Positions 8,348 through 17,193 of a stretch of DNA of 64,000 nt are shown in pieces; position 1 is the first letter of the stretch; each line of letters begins with the position of its first letter. Under the pieces are notes generated by a model. It made no database searches, was not told the DNA's origin, and saw nothing but the letters and a program-made list of their open reading frames with translations. A program made the position numbers and the translations under genes. Where the stretch lies: assembly GCF_013343715.1 (NCBI RefSeq), contig NZ_JABUNR010000018.1, positions 1-64,000 on the forward strand, written 5' to 3'. The stretch is from Mesobacillus harenae. Its GTDB lineage: Bacteria; Bacillota; Bacilli; Bacillales; Cytobacillaceae.

Positions 8348-9805
8348 TTATTTAAGTTTTTCGTTTGCTAACTTTGTTAGGTCTTCACCACCTGCTGCGT
8401 ACCACTCTTCAACAAATTCATCAAATGTATCTAAAGGTTGTTTTCCAGTAATGATGTCCGCAGAATATTCTTTATATAGATTTTCCATTGCATCCCATTG
8501 TGCAACATATTCTTCTGGTATTAAGAAAGCATTATCTTCTTCAAAATATTGATTTACTACCTTCTGAGATTCTGTAGCAGGTGCACTTAACATTGGAGTT
8601 TCGTCACTAATAGGAGTTCCTAAGTCCACTTCAATCGGCTCCCAATAGCGAGAATACCATTCTGCAAAATATTTATCCGTTAACGTGATTTCGCCATCTT
8701 TCACGTTGTAATGTTCACCTTCAAATCCTAAACGGTCTAGCATTTGACCTTCAGGACTTGCTAAATAATCTAAGATGTCAAATACGAGGTCTTTGTTTTC
8801 TGATAATGCAGAGATTGCAAGTCCTCTAGATTCTTTCGTAATATCTGTTGCTCCAAATCCTTGGTATACTCCTTTTGCTGGAGGAAGGATCGTTAATTCG
8901 GCCTTATCGCCATTTATTTCTTTCATTCTACTATTATAGAAGTCAACTACCTTTCCATTGGTACCAGCAATTACGCCTATTTCGCCACTATAGAAAGCAT
9001 CTTCTTTTGTATCCCATTGCTTTGTTAGAAATTGAGGGTCTAACAGCTCATTTGCATATAAATCACGATAGAACGCAAGCTTTTCTTTTTCTTGGTCAGA
9101 TACTTTACTAAATACAAAGCCATTATCTGTTTCTAGCCAAGTTTTATTAATCCCAAAAGCCATTTCAAATGTATGGTCTAATTCACTAATATCACCAGCA
9201 ACCGTTGTTGCATAATCAGCCTTACCACTATCGACTAGCTCTTGGAAAAACGTCTTGTAATTTTCTGGTGTAGGATTAGCAATTAATGCTTCAGATGTGT
9301 TCAGTTCGTTAAACCAATCGGTACGAATAACCGCTACTTTGTGTCCAACTGGCTTTACCCATAGTAGGTATGGATAATTTGCCAGTTTAGATTTGTGATG
9401 TGGATCTAGAACGTCTTTCAGATACTCTGATTTTTCAATATAAGGTGATAAATCTAACAATAGATCCTGGTTAGCAATTTGTTGGTCGCCACCTTGGAAA
9501 TAGATTAAGTCAGGAATCTCGCCGCTATTTAAGAGCAGACTTAATTTTTCTGAATAGTTTCCTTGCGCAACTTCCACTAATTCAAATTCTACATCTATGT
9601 CTTTATCCGCTTTTAGTTTCTCTGCTAATGTTTCATAGTACTTCACAGCTACTTCGTTTGATGGTCCATCATCCTTATAAGCAACTTTAATGGTTGTTTT
9701 TCCACCTTCTTTTGTATCTGTTACTGTACCTCCCTCTTCAGAGAAACAAGCAGCAAGCAAACCAATTACAAGCATTGTGATTAACAATAGTTTTATCTTT
9801 TTCAT
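8348..9805 (-). CDS. Extracellular solute-binding lipoprotein of a sugar ABC importer
   Basis: A 485-residue protein with a lipoprotein signal: MKKIKLLLITMLVIGLLAAC places the lipidated cysteine at residue 20. The rest fits family-1 solute-binding proteins of the LplA/YtcQ type (carbohydrate uptake), with PDLIYFQGGDQQIANQDLL and a C-terminal EEYVAQWDAMENLYKEYSADI segment. AGGAGG lies eight bases before ATG. It follows the two permease genes by 106 bp and would deliver ligand to them outside the membrane. The ligand is unknown; operon context points to a ribosylated compound or oligosaccharide. Confidence 0.88.
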   Translation of the reverse strand: MKKIKLLLITMLVIGLLAACFSEEGGTVTDTKEGGKTTIKVAYKDDGPSNEVAVKYYETLAEKLKADKDIDVEFELVEVAQGNYSEKLSLLLNSGEIPDLIYFQGGDQQIANQDLLLDLSPYIEKSEYLKDVLDPHHKSKLANYPYLLWVKPVGHKVAVIRTDWFNELNTSEALIANPTPENYKTFFQELVDSGKADYATTVAGDISELDHTFEMAFGINKTWLETDNGFVFSKVSDQEKEKLAFYRDLYANELLDPQFLTKQWDTKEDAFYSGEIGVIAGTNGKVVDFYNSRMKEINGDKAELTILPPAKGVYQGFGATDITKESRGLAISALSENKDLVFDILDYLASPEGQMLDRLGFEGEHYNVKDGEITLTDKYFAEWYSRYWEPIEVDLGTPISDETPMLSAPATESQKVVNQYFEEDNAFLIPEEYVAQWDAMENLYKEYSADIITGKQPLDTFDEFVEEWYAAGGEDLTKLANEKLK

Positions 9806-9911
9806 AATTTTTTCCTCCTAATTTAATAGATATTACCCCTTTATATTCCCTCAGTTTGTAGCAAGTTTGAATAAGGACATCCCCCCTTTAATAGAATAAA
9901 TGCTTTAAACA

Positions 9912-10787
9912 TTAATCCTTTTCCCCTCCATCCATGGTTCCTTTTGTAAAATACTTCAAAATCAATGGATATAGAAGTAATAAGGGAATAACTGCAATAA
10001 TAATGGTACCTGCCTGTAACGATCCAAAGTCTAAGCTTGCTAGCAGTTCAGGGCTCATGTTCATGCCTTGCAGCATCGTTGTATTGTCTTGTGTAACAAC
10101 AAATTGACGCAGCACCACTTGTAATGGCCATTTTTCCTGGGAGGTTATGTAAATCGTTGCCCTGAAGTATTCATTCCAATGGTATACCCCATAAAATAAT
10201 GTTAAAGTTGCTAACGCCGGTTTAGATAATGGAAGCACAATACTAGTGAAAATTTTAAAGTGACCGGCCCCATCAATTCTTGCAGCCTCAATTAAACTCA
10301 TAGGAATCTCCTTAAAGAACCGCATTAATATGAAAAGATAGTAGACGTTAATGGCCTTATATAAAATCAATGAAGCATACGTATCTAGTAAACCTAAATT
10401 CCGCATAAATAAATACTCTGTGATCATTGATGGTTCAAAAACCATAATGGCAATCAGGAAAACCAGAACAATTTTTTTGCCAATAAAGTCTGTTCTTGCT
10501 AGCACATATGCTGACATAGCTGTTAAAAATAAGTTCAAACATGTCCCTACGATTGTAATAAAAATCGAGTTACCTATACTTCTTAAAATTAACGGATTTG
10601 ATAAAATAATCTCGTAATTAATAAGTGAAAACCCTTTTGGAAGAATCCCTAATCCAGATAATTCACTGACCCGTTCAGGGTCCGAAAATGACATAGCAAC
10701 AAGATTTAACACAGGAATTAAAACAGCTAGGGTGACAAGGAATAAAAATCCATAAATAATTGTGCGCGACCAGCTAAATCCTCTCAT
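9912..10787 (-). CDS. Sugar ABC transporter permease, MalG/LplC type
   Basis: Six membrane helices and the permease EAA loop (EAARIDGAGHFKIFTSIVLPLSKPA, shown in part) identify a carbohydrate-uptake CUT1 permease of the LplC/YtcP kind, 291 residues. GGAGGG six bases before the ATG at 10787 sets the start; an earlier in-frame GTG at 10811 would run into the upstream gene. It forms the transmembrane channel with the product of 10801-11703. The operon encodes no ATPase, so a shared one such as an MsmX homologue elsewhere must drive it, as known for related B. subtilis systems. Confidence 0.9.
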   Translation of the reverse strand: MRGFSWSRTIIYGFLFLVTLAVLIPVLNLVAMSFSDPERVSELSGLGILPKGFSLINYEIILSNPLILRSIGNSIFITIVGTCLNLFLTAMSAYVLARTDFIGKKIVLVFLIAIMVFEPSMITEYLFMRNLGLLDTYASLILYKAINVYYLFILMRFFKEIPMSLIEAARIDGAGHFKIFTSIVLPLSKPALATLTLFYGVYHWNEYFRATIYITSQEKWPLQVVLRQFVVTQDNTTMLQGMNMSPELLASLDFGSLQAGTIIIAVIPLLLLYPLILKYFTKGTMDGGEKD

Positions 10788-10800
10788 TTTAATCCCTCCA

Positions 10801-11703
10801 TTACCAAACACCTTTTCCAGTCATTTTTTTGGAAAAGAAATGTGTACCTAAGATTAGGAAAAGACCAATGACACCTTTAAACAGACTTGCGGCTGTGGCA
10901 TATGCATACTGGCCATTCAATAGACCGATCCGGTATACATACGTATCTAAAATATCAATTTTACTAATAACTGAATCATTCATAAGGTTAAATACTTGGT
11001 CAAATCCGGCATTCATGAAAAAACCAAGATTCAAAATAAATACAGTTACAACCGTGCTCGCTAAAGCTGGTAATGTAATAAAACGCATCTGTTGAAGTGT
11101 GCTAGCACCATCCAATTTGGCTGCTTCATATAAAGACGGACTGATTTTCATGATGGCTGCAATGTATAAAATACTGTCCCATCCTGCACTACGCCACATC
11201 TCGGAAAAAACAATTACCCAGCGAATATGCTCCTTGCTTGTCATATAATCGATAGACGGTAATTGGAAAAAGTTCCGAATAATATTCACACCACCATCTG
11301 GAGCTAGAAAGCTAATCCAAATCCCAGCAATTACAACCCATGACAGGAAATGTGGTAAGTACGAAATTGATTGAACATATTTACGATAGGTGCCAGAACG
11401 TACCTCATTGATAAGTAGAGATAAAACAACCGGTATGGGAAAGATAAAAATTATCTTCATCGTACTGATAATGACTGTATTCCATAAAACGTCCTTAAAA
11501 GCAGGTGAGCTAAACAGAATTTCAAAGTGTTTTAATCCTACCCACGTATTTTCTCCAATTATCCGATAATTCTGGAAAGCAAGCTTCATTTCAATAATTG
11601 GAATAACATGAAACATGGCAAAAAATACGATTGCGGGTAAAATCATAAAGTAAATGACCCAATCTTCCCGCATTCTTTTTAACTTGACTCGCAATGCAAT
11701 CAC
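10801..11703 (-). CDS. Sugar ABC transporter permease, MalF/LplB type
   Basis: This 300-residue permease has about six helices and the EAA-type loop YEAAKLDGASTLQQMRFITL near residue 205. It matches the LplB/YtcP partner class of carbohydrate importers. Its GTG start overlaps the stop of the kinase gene by the GTGA arrangement, which suggests translational coupling; TTG at 11694, with GAGG eight bases upstream, is an alternative start. It pairs with the following permease and the lipoprotein at 8348-9805. Confidence 0.88.
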   Translation of the reverse strand: MIALRVKLKRMREDWVIYFMILPAIVFFAMFHVIPIIEMKLAFQNYRIIGENTWVGLKHFEILFSSPAFKDVLWNTVIISTMKIIFIFPIPVVLSLLINEVRSGTYRKYVQSISYLPHFLSWVVIAGIWISFLAPDGGVNIIRNFFQLPSIDYMTSKEHIRWVIVFSEMWRSAGWDSILYIAAIMKISPSLYEAAKLDGASTLQQMRFITLPALASTVVTVFILNLGFFMNAGFDQVFNLMNDSVISKIDILDTYVYRIGLLNGQYAYATAASLFKGVIGLFLILGTHFFSKKMTGKGVW

Positions 11704-12590
11704 CTCTCTTTGATGATTTCGTCAATTTCTTCCTGATAGGGCATACCTGATTGAGCACCTTTTTTCATAACACTAAGGCTCGCTGCATACGTCCCATACT
11801 GAATACATTCCACCAGTGGTTTTCCTTTTGAAACCGCAACAGTAAAGGCACCTGTGAAGGTATCTCCAGCACCTGTTGAATCAACTGCTTGCACTTTTCT
11901 TGCTGGAATGTTAACTACCTTTTCTCCATTATGGAACTTTACACCATCTTTCCCACAGGTCACAATGAGTTTATTTGGATATTTTTTTAACACATTCGCC
12001 ATCTCACTTTGTTTATTCATAACAACTGAAAACTCATGTTCATTAGGTGTTAAGTACGTTACTTTTTCTAAAAGCTCTTCGTTAAGAACTTGTGCTGGTG
12101 CTGGGTCTAGGATGATTGTCTTGTTATGTTCATATAGTATCGGAATCAAGTATTCTAGTGTCTCCAGTGGTATTTCAAGCTGAAGTAAAAATACGTCATA
12201 GTTTACTAGGCTCTTAGAAATTTGTTCAGCGTATATGGCATTTGAGAACTGATTTGCTCCCGGTATGATAATGATTCGATTCTCACTATTATGTAATTGA
12301 ATGAATGCCGCTCCCGTTGAAATACCCTCCACAACATTTAAATGGTCGATATTAACCTTTTCATTTCTAAAATGATCCAAAAGAACTCCCTTTTGTTCAT
12401 CATTTCCGATTGAGCCAAAGAGGGTGACGTCCCCGCCTAGTCGTGCAGCTGCTACTGCCTGGTTTGCCCCTTTTCCACCAAAATCCATGAAAAAATTTTC
12501 ACCAGTAACGGTCTCCCCAAACTTCGGAAGCCTTTTGCTTTCTACAAAATAATCGATATTAATACTACCGACTACTGCTATTCTTTGCAT
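11700..12590 (-). CDS. PfkB-family carbohydrate kinase, ribokinase-like
   Basis: Both PfkB signatures are present: GGKGANQAVAAARLGGDVTL near residue 40 and DSTGAGDTFTGAFTVAVSKG near 240, the latter with the catalytic Asp of GAGD. The protein has 296 residues, close to RbsK. SINIDYFVE at the start and ITCGKDGV-like residues (IVTCGKDGVKF) before the ATP site also fit ribokinases. GGGGAG nine bases upstream favours the ATG at 12590 over 12596. In this operon it would phosphorylate the sugar freed by the two glycohydrolases, giving ribose 5-phosphate if that sugar is ribose. Substrate specificity cannot be fixed from sequence; other pentoses or nucleosides are possible. Confidence 0.85.
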   Translation of the reverse strand: MQRIAVVGSINIDYFVESKRLPKFGETVTGENFFMDFGGKGANQAVAAARLGGDVTLFGSIGNDEQKGVLLDHFRNEKVNIDHLNVVEGISTGAAFIQLHNSENRIIIIPGANQFSNAIYAEQISKSLVNYDVFLLQLEIPLETLEYLIPILYEHNKTIILDPAPAQVLNEELLEKVTYLTPNEHEFSVVMNKQSEMANVLKKYPNKLIVTCGKDGVKFHNGEKVVNIPARKVQAVDSTGAGDTFTGAFTVAVSKGKPLVECIQYGTYAASLSVMKKGAQSGMPYQEEIDEIIKER

Positions 12591-12596
12591 CGTCAT

Positions 12597-12914
12597 CTAC
12601 TCCCCACCAACTTCAATATTCATTAAGGGAGCATGCTGCTGAGCCCCGTACACATCCCGATCCCCTGCACTTCCTGAAGAAACTTCACGTGCCATCGTAA
12701 TCTTAATGCCTAATGCTGGATCAAAAAATACCAAATGGTGAATGTCACTTGTTTTTATATTGTATGCCCTTGCAATTGTCTCTTTTGTAATGGTATTAGA
12801 CGCTTTGAGCTCTTCGTAAGACGCTTGATTGTCAAACAAAATATCCAATGTTACTTCAAATGGTCCCGAATTTTTACTTCGCAGAACCTTCGCAAGTTCA
12901 TATAACTTTGCCAT
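12597..12914 (-). CDS. DUF4387 protein, small partner of the AtuA-like protein
   Basis: A 105-residue soluble protein that matches the DUF4387 family: LYELAKVLRSKNSGPFEVTLDI at the start, the middle HHLVFFDPALGIKITMAR and the end GDRDVYGAQQHAPLMNIEV (shown in parts). DUF4387 genes habitually follow, or are fused to, AtuA/DUF1446 genes. Here the start overlaps the atuA-like gene by 17 bp with GGAGG nine bases before ATG. The two probably form one enzyme. Its reaction is not established; in acyclic terpene degraders the large subunit is called AtuA, but the substrate is unproved. Confidence 0.82.
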   Translation of the reverse strand: MAKLYELAKVLRSKNSGPFEVTLDILFDNQASYEELKASNTITKETIARAYNIKTSDIHHLVFFDPALGIKITMAREVSSGSAGDRDVYGAQQHAPLMNIEVGGE

Positions 12915-14271
12915 CGCAGCCTACCTCCATGTATTCAATTCGGAATGGGTTCTTATCTACTTCCATGAGATGATAGATGGAAAATTCATACACAGGGCCA
13001 AACTCCACATCACTCGGAGCAAACGGAAAAGCAAGATTTCCTGCCGTCGACTTCCGTCCCTCATATCCGTAGTGAAGGTAGGTTGAGCGTAGGGTGGCAC
13101 AAAGCGAGCTTGCTAACTCTTGACTTTTAGCAATCACCTCAAATAGGACTCCAATTTCATGATTATTAAACGTTGCAGGTTCATTTTTCCCAAGAACCGC
13201 ATCTTTTCCATAATGATAAAAATGGATTTTGTAGTCAGATTTAGGGATCTCTGGATAATAACTCTCTACTTGCGCTAATACTTCTTTCTCCACTTCTTCT
13301 ACTTTTTCAAGCAGAAGGGGATCTCTTATTCCAGCTATTACAAAGGTCCGGTATGCTATTTTTCTTGCACCTTCTAATTTAATCATGTGTGTGGGTGCTG
13401 GTTTGTATTTACTATTTTCCACTTTAATGATCCCGGGTGCTTCCTCTATAAACCTACACTCTGATAAATCAAGGGCGAAACCTGGACCATGTAAGTAATA
13501 TGGGTGTTCTTTTTCATAAAAGGTATGTGCTGCTACACTCGTTGTTGTACAATTTCGTTTTGGATTGAGTGATTCGACGGTAAAGGAATTTTCATAGATG
13601 GTTCCTAAAATACTGTCTTTGGTTGTTCCTGGCTCTGCACAAAGGGCTCCACATTCTAGGATTTTACCTAAGTGGTAAGATAGTCCTGCATCCATCCCAG
13701 AATGAATGCCAATTGCTGCAAATGGAGATGGATCATATGCCCGACCACAAATGATGATATCCACACCTTCATTAAGTGCTTCTACAATGGGCTCATGTCC
13801 CATTTGCGCGACAATACTAGGCGTTTCGTTAATAGCTTCTTCTGATAGGGGTGGAATATTTTCAGATAGAGGCTTGATTTTGCCCTTCTGTTTAGCCTTA
13901 ATGATTTCCTGTTGTGTAAAGTCCGCCCAAATTACAGCTAATTTCACCTTGTATTTTCGCTCTTCTATTATTTCATTGATAATGGCTAAGGTGTTTTCCA
14001 CGTGCGGCTTAGCTCCCGCCCCACCCGCAGAGCCAATAATAATTGGAATTTTATTTGGAATCCCTTTTCCCATCATTATCTCTAAATCCTTCTTCACTGC
14101 CCGTTTACTCACGATCGAAACTCCTGCACCAAGCTTATGTGGGCCAGCATCCGTTGAACCTGCATCTACGACAATCCCATGAATCTCTTGCATAAAAGCT
14201 CTATCGAAAGATTCTTTGGGAAAGCCGTACCCTAGCATTCCACAAGGTGAAACAATTCTAATAGATTTCAT
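12898..14271 (-). CDS. AtuA-like (DUF1446) family protein
   Basis: This 457-residue cytosolic protein belongs to the acyclic terpene utilisation AtuA/DUF1446 family. The N-terminal SPCGMLGYGFPKESF and VDAGSTDAGPHKLGAG are typical, as are IIIGSAGGAGAKPHV (glycine-rich, near 82-96) and DIIICGRAYDPSPFAAIGIH. GAGGGGG seven bases before ATG supports the start. It is the first gene of the operon and lies directly behind the operator-promoter. The family is found in many catabolic operons, often with carboxylate pathways, and its chemistry is not known. Here it may act on the non-sugar part of the imported glycoside. That is inference. Confidence 0.82.
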   Translation of the reverse strand: MKSIRIVSPCGMLGYGFPKESFDRAFMQEIHGIVVDAGSTDAGPHKLGAGVSIVSKRAVKKDLEIMMGKGIPNKIPIIIGSAGGAGAKPHVENTLAIINEIIEERKYKVKLAVIWADFTQQEIIKAKQKGKIKPLSENIPPLSEEAINETPSIVAQMGHEPIVEALNEGVDIIICGRAYDPSPFAAIGIHSGMDAGLSYHLGKILECGALCAEPGTTKDSILGTIYENSFTVESLNPKRNCTTTSVAAHTFYEKEHPYYLHGPGFALDLSECRFIEEAPGIIKVENSKYKPAPTHMIKLEGARKIAYRTFVIAGIRDPLLLEKVEEVEKEVLAQVESYYPEIPKSDYKIHFYHYGKDAVLGKNEPATFNNHEIGVLFEVIAKSQELASSLCATLRSTYLHYGYEGRKSTAGNLAFPFAPSDVEFGPVYEFSIYHLMEVDKNPFRIEYMEVGCDGKVI

Positions 14272-14382
14272 TATGTATCCCCCTCGACTATATGTTCTAG
14301 TTTATAAAATCTAGAACGACCTTAGTTGTAATCAGATTTTGTTAAGGAATTGATTGCTTAATAGATTATTTAAATTTTAATA

Positions 14383-14411
14383 AGTATAATGTGTAACCGG
14401 TTACAGTAATA
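14383..14411 (-). promoter_or_regulatory. Promoter of the AtuA-glycohydrolase operon
   Basis: On the minus strand -10 TATACT (14383-14388) stands 17 bp from a weak -35 TATTAC (14406-14411). The spacer is almost filled by the first TGTAACCGGTTACA palindrome, so a bound repressor would block RNA polymerase. Confidence 0.6.
14392..14405. promoter_or_regulatory. Operator O1, perfect palindrome
   Basis: TGTAACCGGTTACA is a perfect 14-bp palindrome of the LacI-family type with a central CG. It lies within the promoter spacer and is probably bound by the LacI-type protein encoded at 3596-4600. It differs from a CcpA cre site in its CCGG centre. Confidence 0.75.
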
Positions 14412-14433
14412 GTGAAATAAAAGCCGGTTTATA

Positions 14434-14447
14434 TGTAACCGGTTACA
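14434..14447. promoter_or_regulatory. Operator O2, perfect palindrome
   Basis: A second TGTAACCGGTTACA lies 42 bp (four helical turns) upstream of O1, centre to centre. Same-face spacing would allow looping or cooperative binding. A half-site, AAACCGGCTT on the minus strand, lies between them at 14421-14430. Confidence 0.75.
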
Positions 14448-15047
14448 CAAAGTCTATCTTAAAATTCTGAAAACGTCAACAATAAATTTCATTATTTAAA
14501 AGAATGAATGACCTAGTTTATTTGTTTTGGAAAGGTGGAGGAGAAGATAGTAGTAGTACATTCATTAAAAAGAACTAATTTAAAGAAAATCCATATTTTA
14601 TTTAAATATGTTACATGCTCTTTAACGCTCATAGTGCATTTGTTGCTTTTATTCCAAATAATTAAAAATGGAGACGACCGCCAAAACAACCACTCTAACA
14701 TGACTGGACTTTTTCCTGAATATGTAGTGAACTTGCTGCCATAGCCCCCCAGATTGGTGATTTCAAATTCTGGTGAACTTGCGATCCAGGCTTCTCGTTA
14801 ACGAAACCTTACAACATATCATGGATTCTTAACCAGCAAAGCGCTATTCATCCGCAGATCATAACCACACAAATATAGACTATTAAACAAAGCGATGCAT
14901 CAATTTAAGGCTTATTTACCACACTACAAACAAGGAGCTTGGGGGAAACCATCTCTTAATAATACACACCATTTATTTAAGGATATAAACCCAGCCACAG
15001 GCTTCCGAATGATTGTTAATAAAAGCACTAAATTTACGGAGGTCACA
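14448..15047 (+). other. 600-bp stretch with no supported gene before a small ORF
   Basis: A GTG-started 69-codon frame (14535-14744) and the 5' extension of the next frame (14895-15047) show no recognisable family and no good ribosome-binding site of their own. Text such as DINPATGFRM in the extension may be a fossil of an older gene. Nothing else is seen. Confidence 0.35.
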
Positions 15048-15167
15048 ATGAGCAGAAAAGAAACTAATTATCCAAATGTCCGTTTGGGCGGTAAGTTGCC
15101 TAAAGATAAGGGCGAGACTGATCCAGAACAATTACGTTACGGTCAAAATGAAGCCAAAAAGAAATAA
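15048..15167 (+). CDS. Small hydrophilic protein, 39 aa
   Basis: ATG at 15048 follows a strong GGAGGT at six bases and opens a 39-residue, highly charged protein (MSRKETNYPNVRLGGKLPK followed by a KDKGE and EQLRYGQNEAKKK tail). The frame is open further upstream but only this start has a binding site. Size and composition recall minor small acid-soluble spore proteins, yet I cannot match it to a named one. It is followed by a terminator at 15341-15367. Function unknown. Confidence 0.5.
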   Translation: MSRKETNYPNVRLGGKLPKDKGETDPEQLRYGQNEAKKK

Positions 15168-15340
15168 CAGGCAAAGTGCAAGCTAAGGTACGCGTTAAGC
15201 AACGTATGGAATAAAGCCAACCAAGAGGGAAGCAATGTTGACTTATCTTAGGGCGATAATAAGTACACTAGCCGCGCTAGAGCAGAATAAAAAAACATGC
15301 AGTAATCCACAGAATGGATTTTATAGTTGTCTAAACAATA

Positions 15341-15367
15341 AAAAAGCAGTTGCACACTGCTTTTTTT
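15341..15367. terminator. Bidirectional terminator
   Basis: AAAAAGCAG and CTGCTTTTT form a 9-bp stem with a 7-base loop and have T-runs on both strands. It serves the small gene at 15048-15167 and the minus-strand adenine deaminase gene. Confidence 0.85.
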
Positions 15368-15415
15368 CATGCTCTTTATAATGAGTTTTCTTCTTTTACC
15401 ACCATTATGTCCGTT

Positions 15416-17173
15416 TTATATATTCTTCGAATGTACAACAGGGATTCCAACCTCAATATGCCTGTAACTCTTAACATCGAATAGTCCTTGGACGGTTAAT
15501 TTTAACTCTGGAATAACAGGTAAGGCTAGAAATGATAAAGTTAAAAACGGATTAAAACTTTCACTTGCCCCCAATTCCTTCAACGCCAAATTCAATTGTT
15601 TGAGTTGGTTATATACCTCCTTAAACGGTAGAGTTGAAATTAACCCAGCAACCGGAAGCTCTAAAGCCGCAAGCACTTCTCCATTTTTTACAGCAACCAA
15701 TCCACCTTGCATTCTTTTTAGCTCATTGGCCGCCAGAAGAATGTCCTGGTCATTTACACCGGCTATAATTAGATTATGGGAATCATGGGCCACCGTTGAA
15801 GCAATGGCTCCATCTTCCAAGCCAAGACCGTGAACTATACCTAAGCCAATAAGACCTGTCCCCTTATGCCGTTCAATAAGAGCCAGCTTAATATAATCCG
15901 TAATATTCGAGGGTTGAAACCTTCCCTCGTCGTCTAAATCAATCTTATCAACAATATGCTTTGTCACAAGGCTATTCGGGTTTATTTTAATGATATTAGC
16001 TAATGGGGTCGGTGTCACAATCTGCAAATCAGTTTTACATAGATCCCGAAAATGAACTGTATTGATAACTCCAGCTCGTTTCGTTACAGGGTGATCCTCT
16101 GGCGTTATAAGCTTTCCTCTTGATACGACTACCTTTCCGCTTTTATATACCTCCCTGATGGTAACTTCCTCAATATTATCTATAAGTAGGAAGTCTGCCT
16201 GGTACCCAGGAGCGATTGCCCCTTTGTCGTGAAGTCCATAATATTCTGCAGGGTTAATCGTAGCCATTTGAATAGCTGTAATGGGATCTAGCCCCTCTAA
16301 AATTGCGAGGCGAATATTGTGGTCAACACTACCTTCTTCGATCAGGTCATCCAGGTGTTTATCATCCGTTACAAATAAACAGCGTCTAGAATTACGATCG
16401 GTAACGGCGCTGATAATATTTTTTAAATCTTTGGCAACCGTTCCTTCCCTAATCATTAGATACATACCCTTTCTAATGCGATCCTTTGCTTCCTCAGCAG
16501 TAGTGCCTTCATGATCAGAGCGTATCCCGGCTGCCATATATATATTTAGGTCATTATCTGAAAGACCTGCAGCATGGCCATCAATCCGTTTACCCACCTT
16601 TAAGGTTTCGGAAATTTTATCAAGCATGGACACATCACTGTTTTTTACAGCTGGAAAATTCATTACTTCGGCAAGCCCAAGCACTCTCGGATGTCCTAAA
16701 AAGGGGCTTAGTTCCTCCATATTTAATACAGCTCCTGAATATTCAAAATCAGCTGCAGGAACAGAGGAAGGCAGCATGACCATCACATCAACAGAAAGAT
16801 GGTCGCTGGAATCGAGCATATACTGGATTCCAGCTGCACCTGACACATTGGCTATTTCATGAGGATCTGTAATAACCGTCGTTACACCATGCATGAGAAC
16901 AACATTAGCAAATTCCGCTGGTGTGATCATTGAAGATTCTATGTGAACATGAGCATCTATAAGCGCTGGAGAAATAAATGATCCTTTAGCATCAATTTCG
17001 ATCTTCCCCTCAAATGTTCCAATTCCGGCAAAATATCCATCGACAATGGCTATATCACCTTCAATTAGTTCTCCATTAAACACATCAATTATTTTCCCAT
17101 TTTTAATAACGGAATCAGCTAGTTCTCTCCCAGCAGCAACGGCAATTCTCCTAGTTAGGATATCTTTACTCAT
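15416..17173 (-). CDS. adeC: Adenine deaminase
   Basis: A 585-residue amidohydrolase close in length to B. subtilis AdeC. Characteristic stretches are ISPALIDAHVHIESSMITP (metal-binding HxH near residue 73), VITDPHEIANVSG, and GRIDGHAAGLSD-like text (KRIDGHAAGLSDNDLN). The C-terminal part has VAHDSHNLIIAGVND and MQGGLVAVKNGEV. It converts adenine to hypoxanthine plus ammonia. GGAGGAG stands before ATG. It lies 20 bp after guaD on the same strand, so the two form a purine-base deamination operon. This adjoins the putative ribosyl-catabolic operon. Confidence 0.95.
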   Translation of the reverse strand: MSKDILTRRIAVAAGRELADSVIKNGKIIDVFNGELIEGDIAIVDGYFAGIGTFEGKIEIDAKGSFISPALIDAHVHIESSMITPAEFANVVLMHGVTTVITDPHEIANVSGAAGIQYMLDSSDHLSVDVMVMLPSSVPAADFEYSGAVLNMEELSPFLGHPRVLGLAEVMNFPAVKNSDVSMLDKISETLKVGKRIDGHAAGLSDNDLNIYMAAGIRSDHEGTTAEEAKDRIRKGMYLMIREGTVAKDLKNIISAVTDRNSRRCLFVTDDKHLDDLIEEGSVDHNIRLAILEGLDPITAIQMATINPAEYYGLHDKGAIAPGYQADFLLIDNIEEVTIREVYKSGKVVVSRGKLITPEDHPVTKRAGVINTVHFRDLCKTDLQIVTPTPLANIIKINPNSLVTKHIVDKIDLDDEGRFQPSNITDYIKLALIERHKGTGLIGLGIVHGLGLEDGAIASTVAHDSHNLIIAGVNDQDILLAANELKRMQGGLVAVKNGEVLAALELPVAGLISTLPFKEVYNQLKQLNLALKELGASESFNPFLTLSFLALPVIPELKLTVQGLFDVKSYRHIEVGIPVVHSKNI

Positions 17174-17193
17174 AAGTTGCTCCTCCGTCTTTA

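Noticed and set aside
14392..14447. CcpA cre sites
   Set aside because: The palindromes are cre-like, but the CCGG centre departs from the usual cre centre and the locus carries its own LacI-type regulator; kept as local operators.
14535..14744. GTG-started 69-codon frame
   Set aside because: No family, composition like random AT-rich DNA, and no separate binding site.
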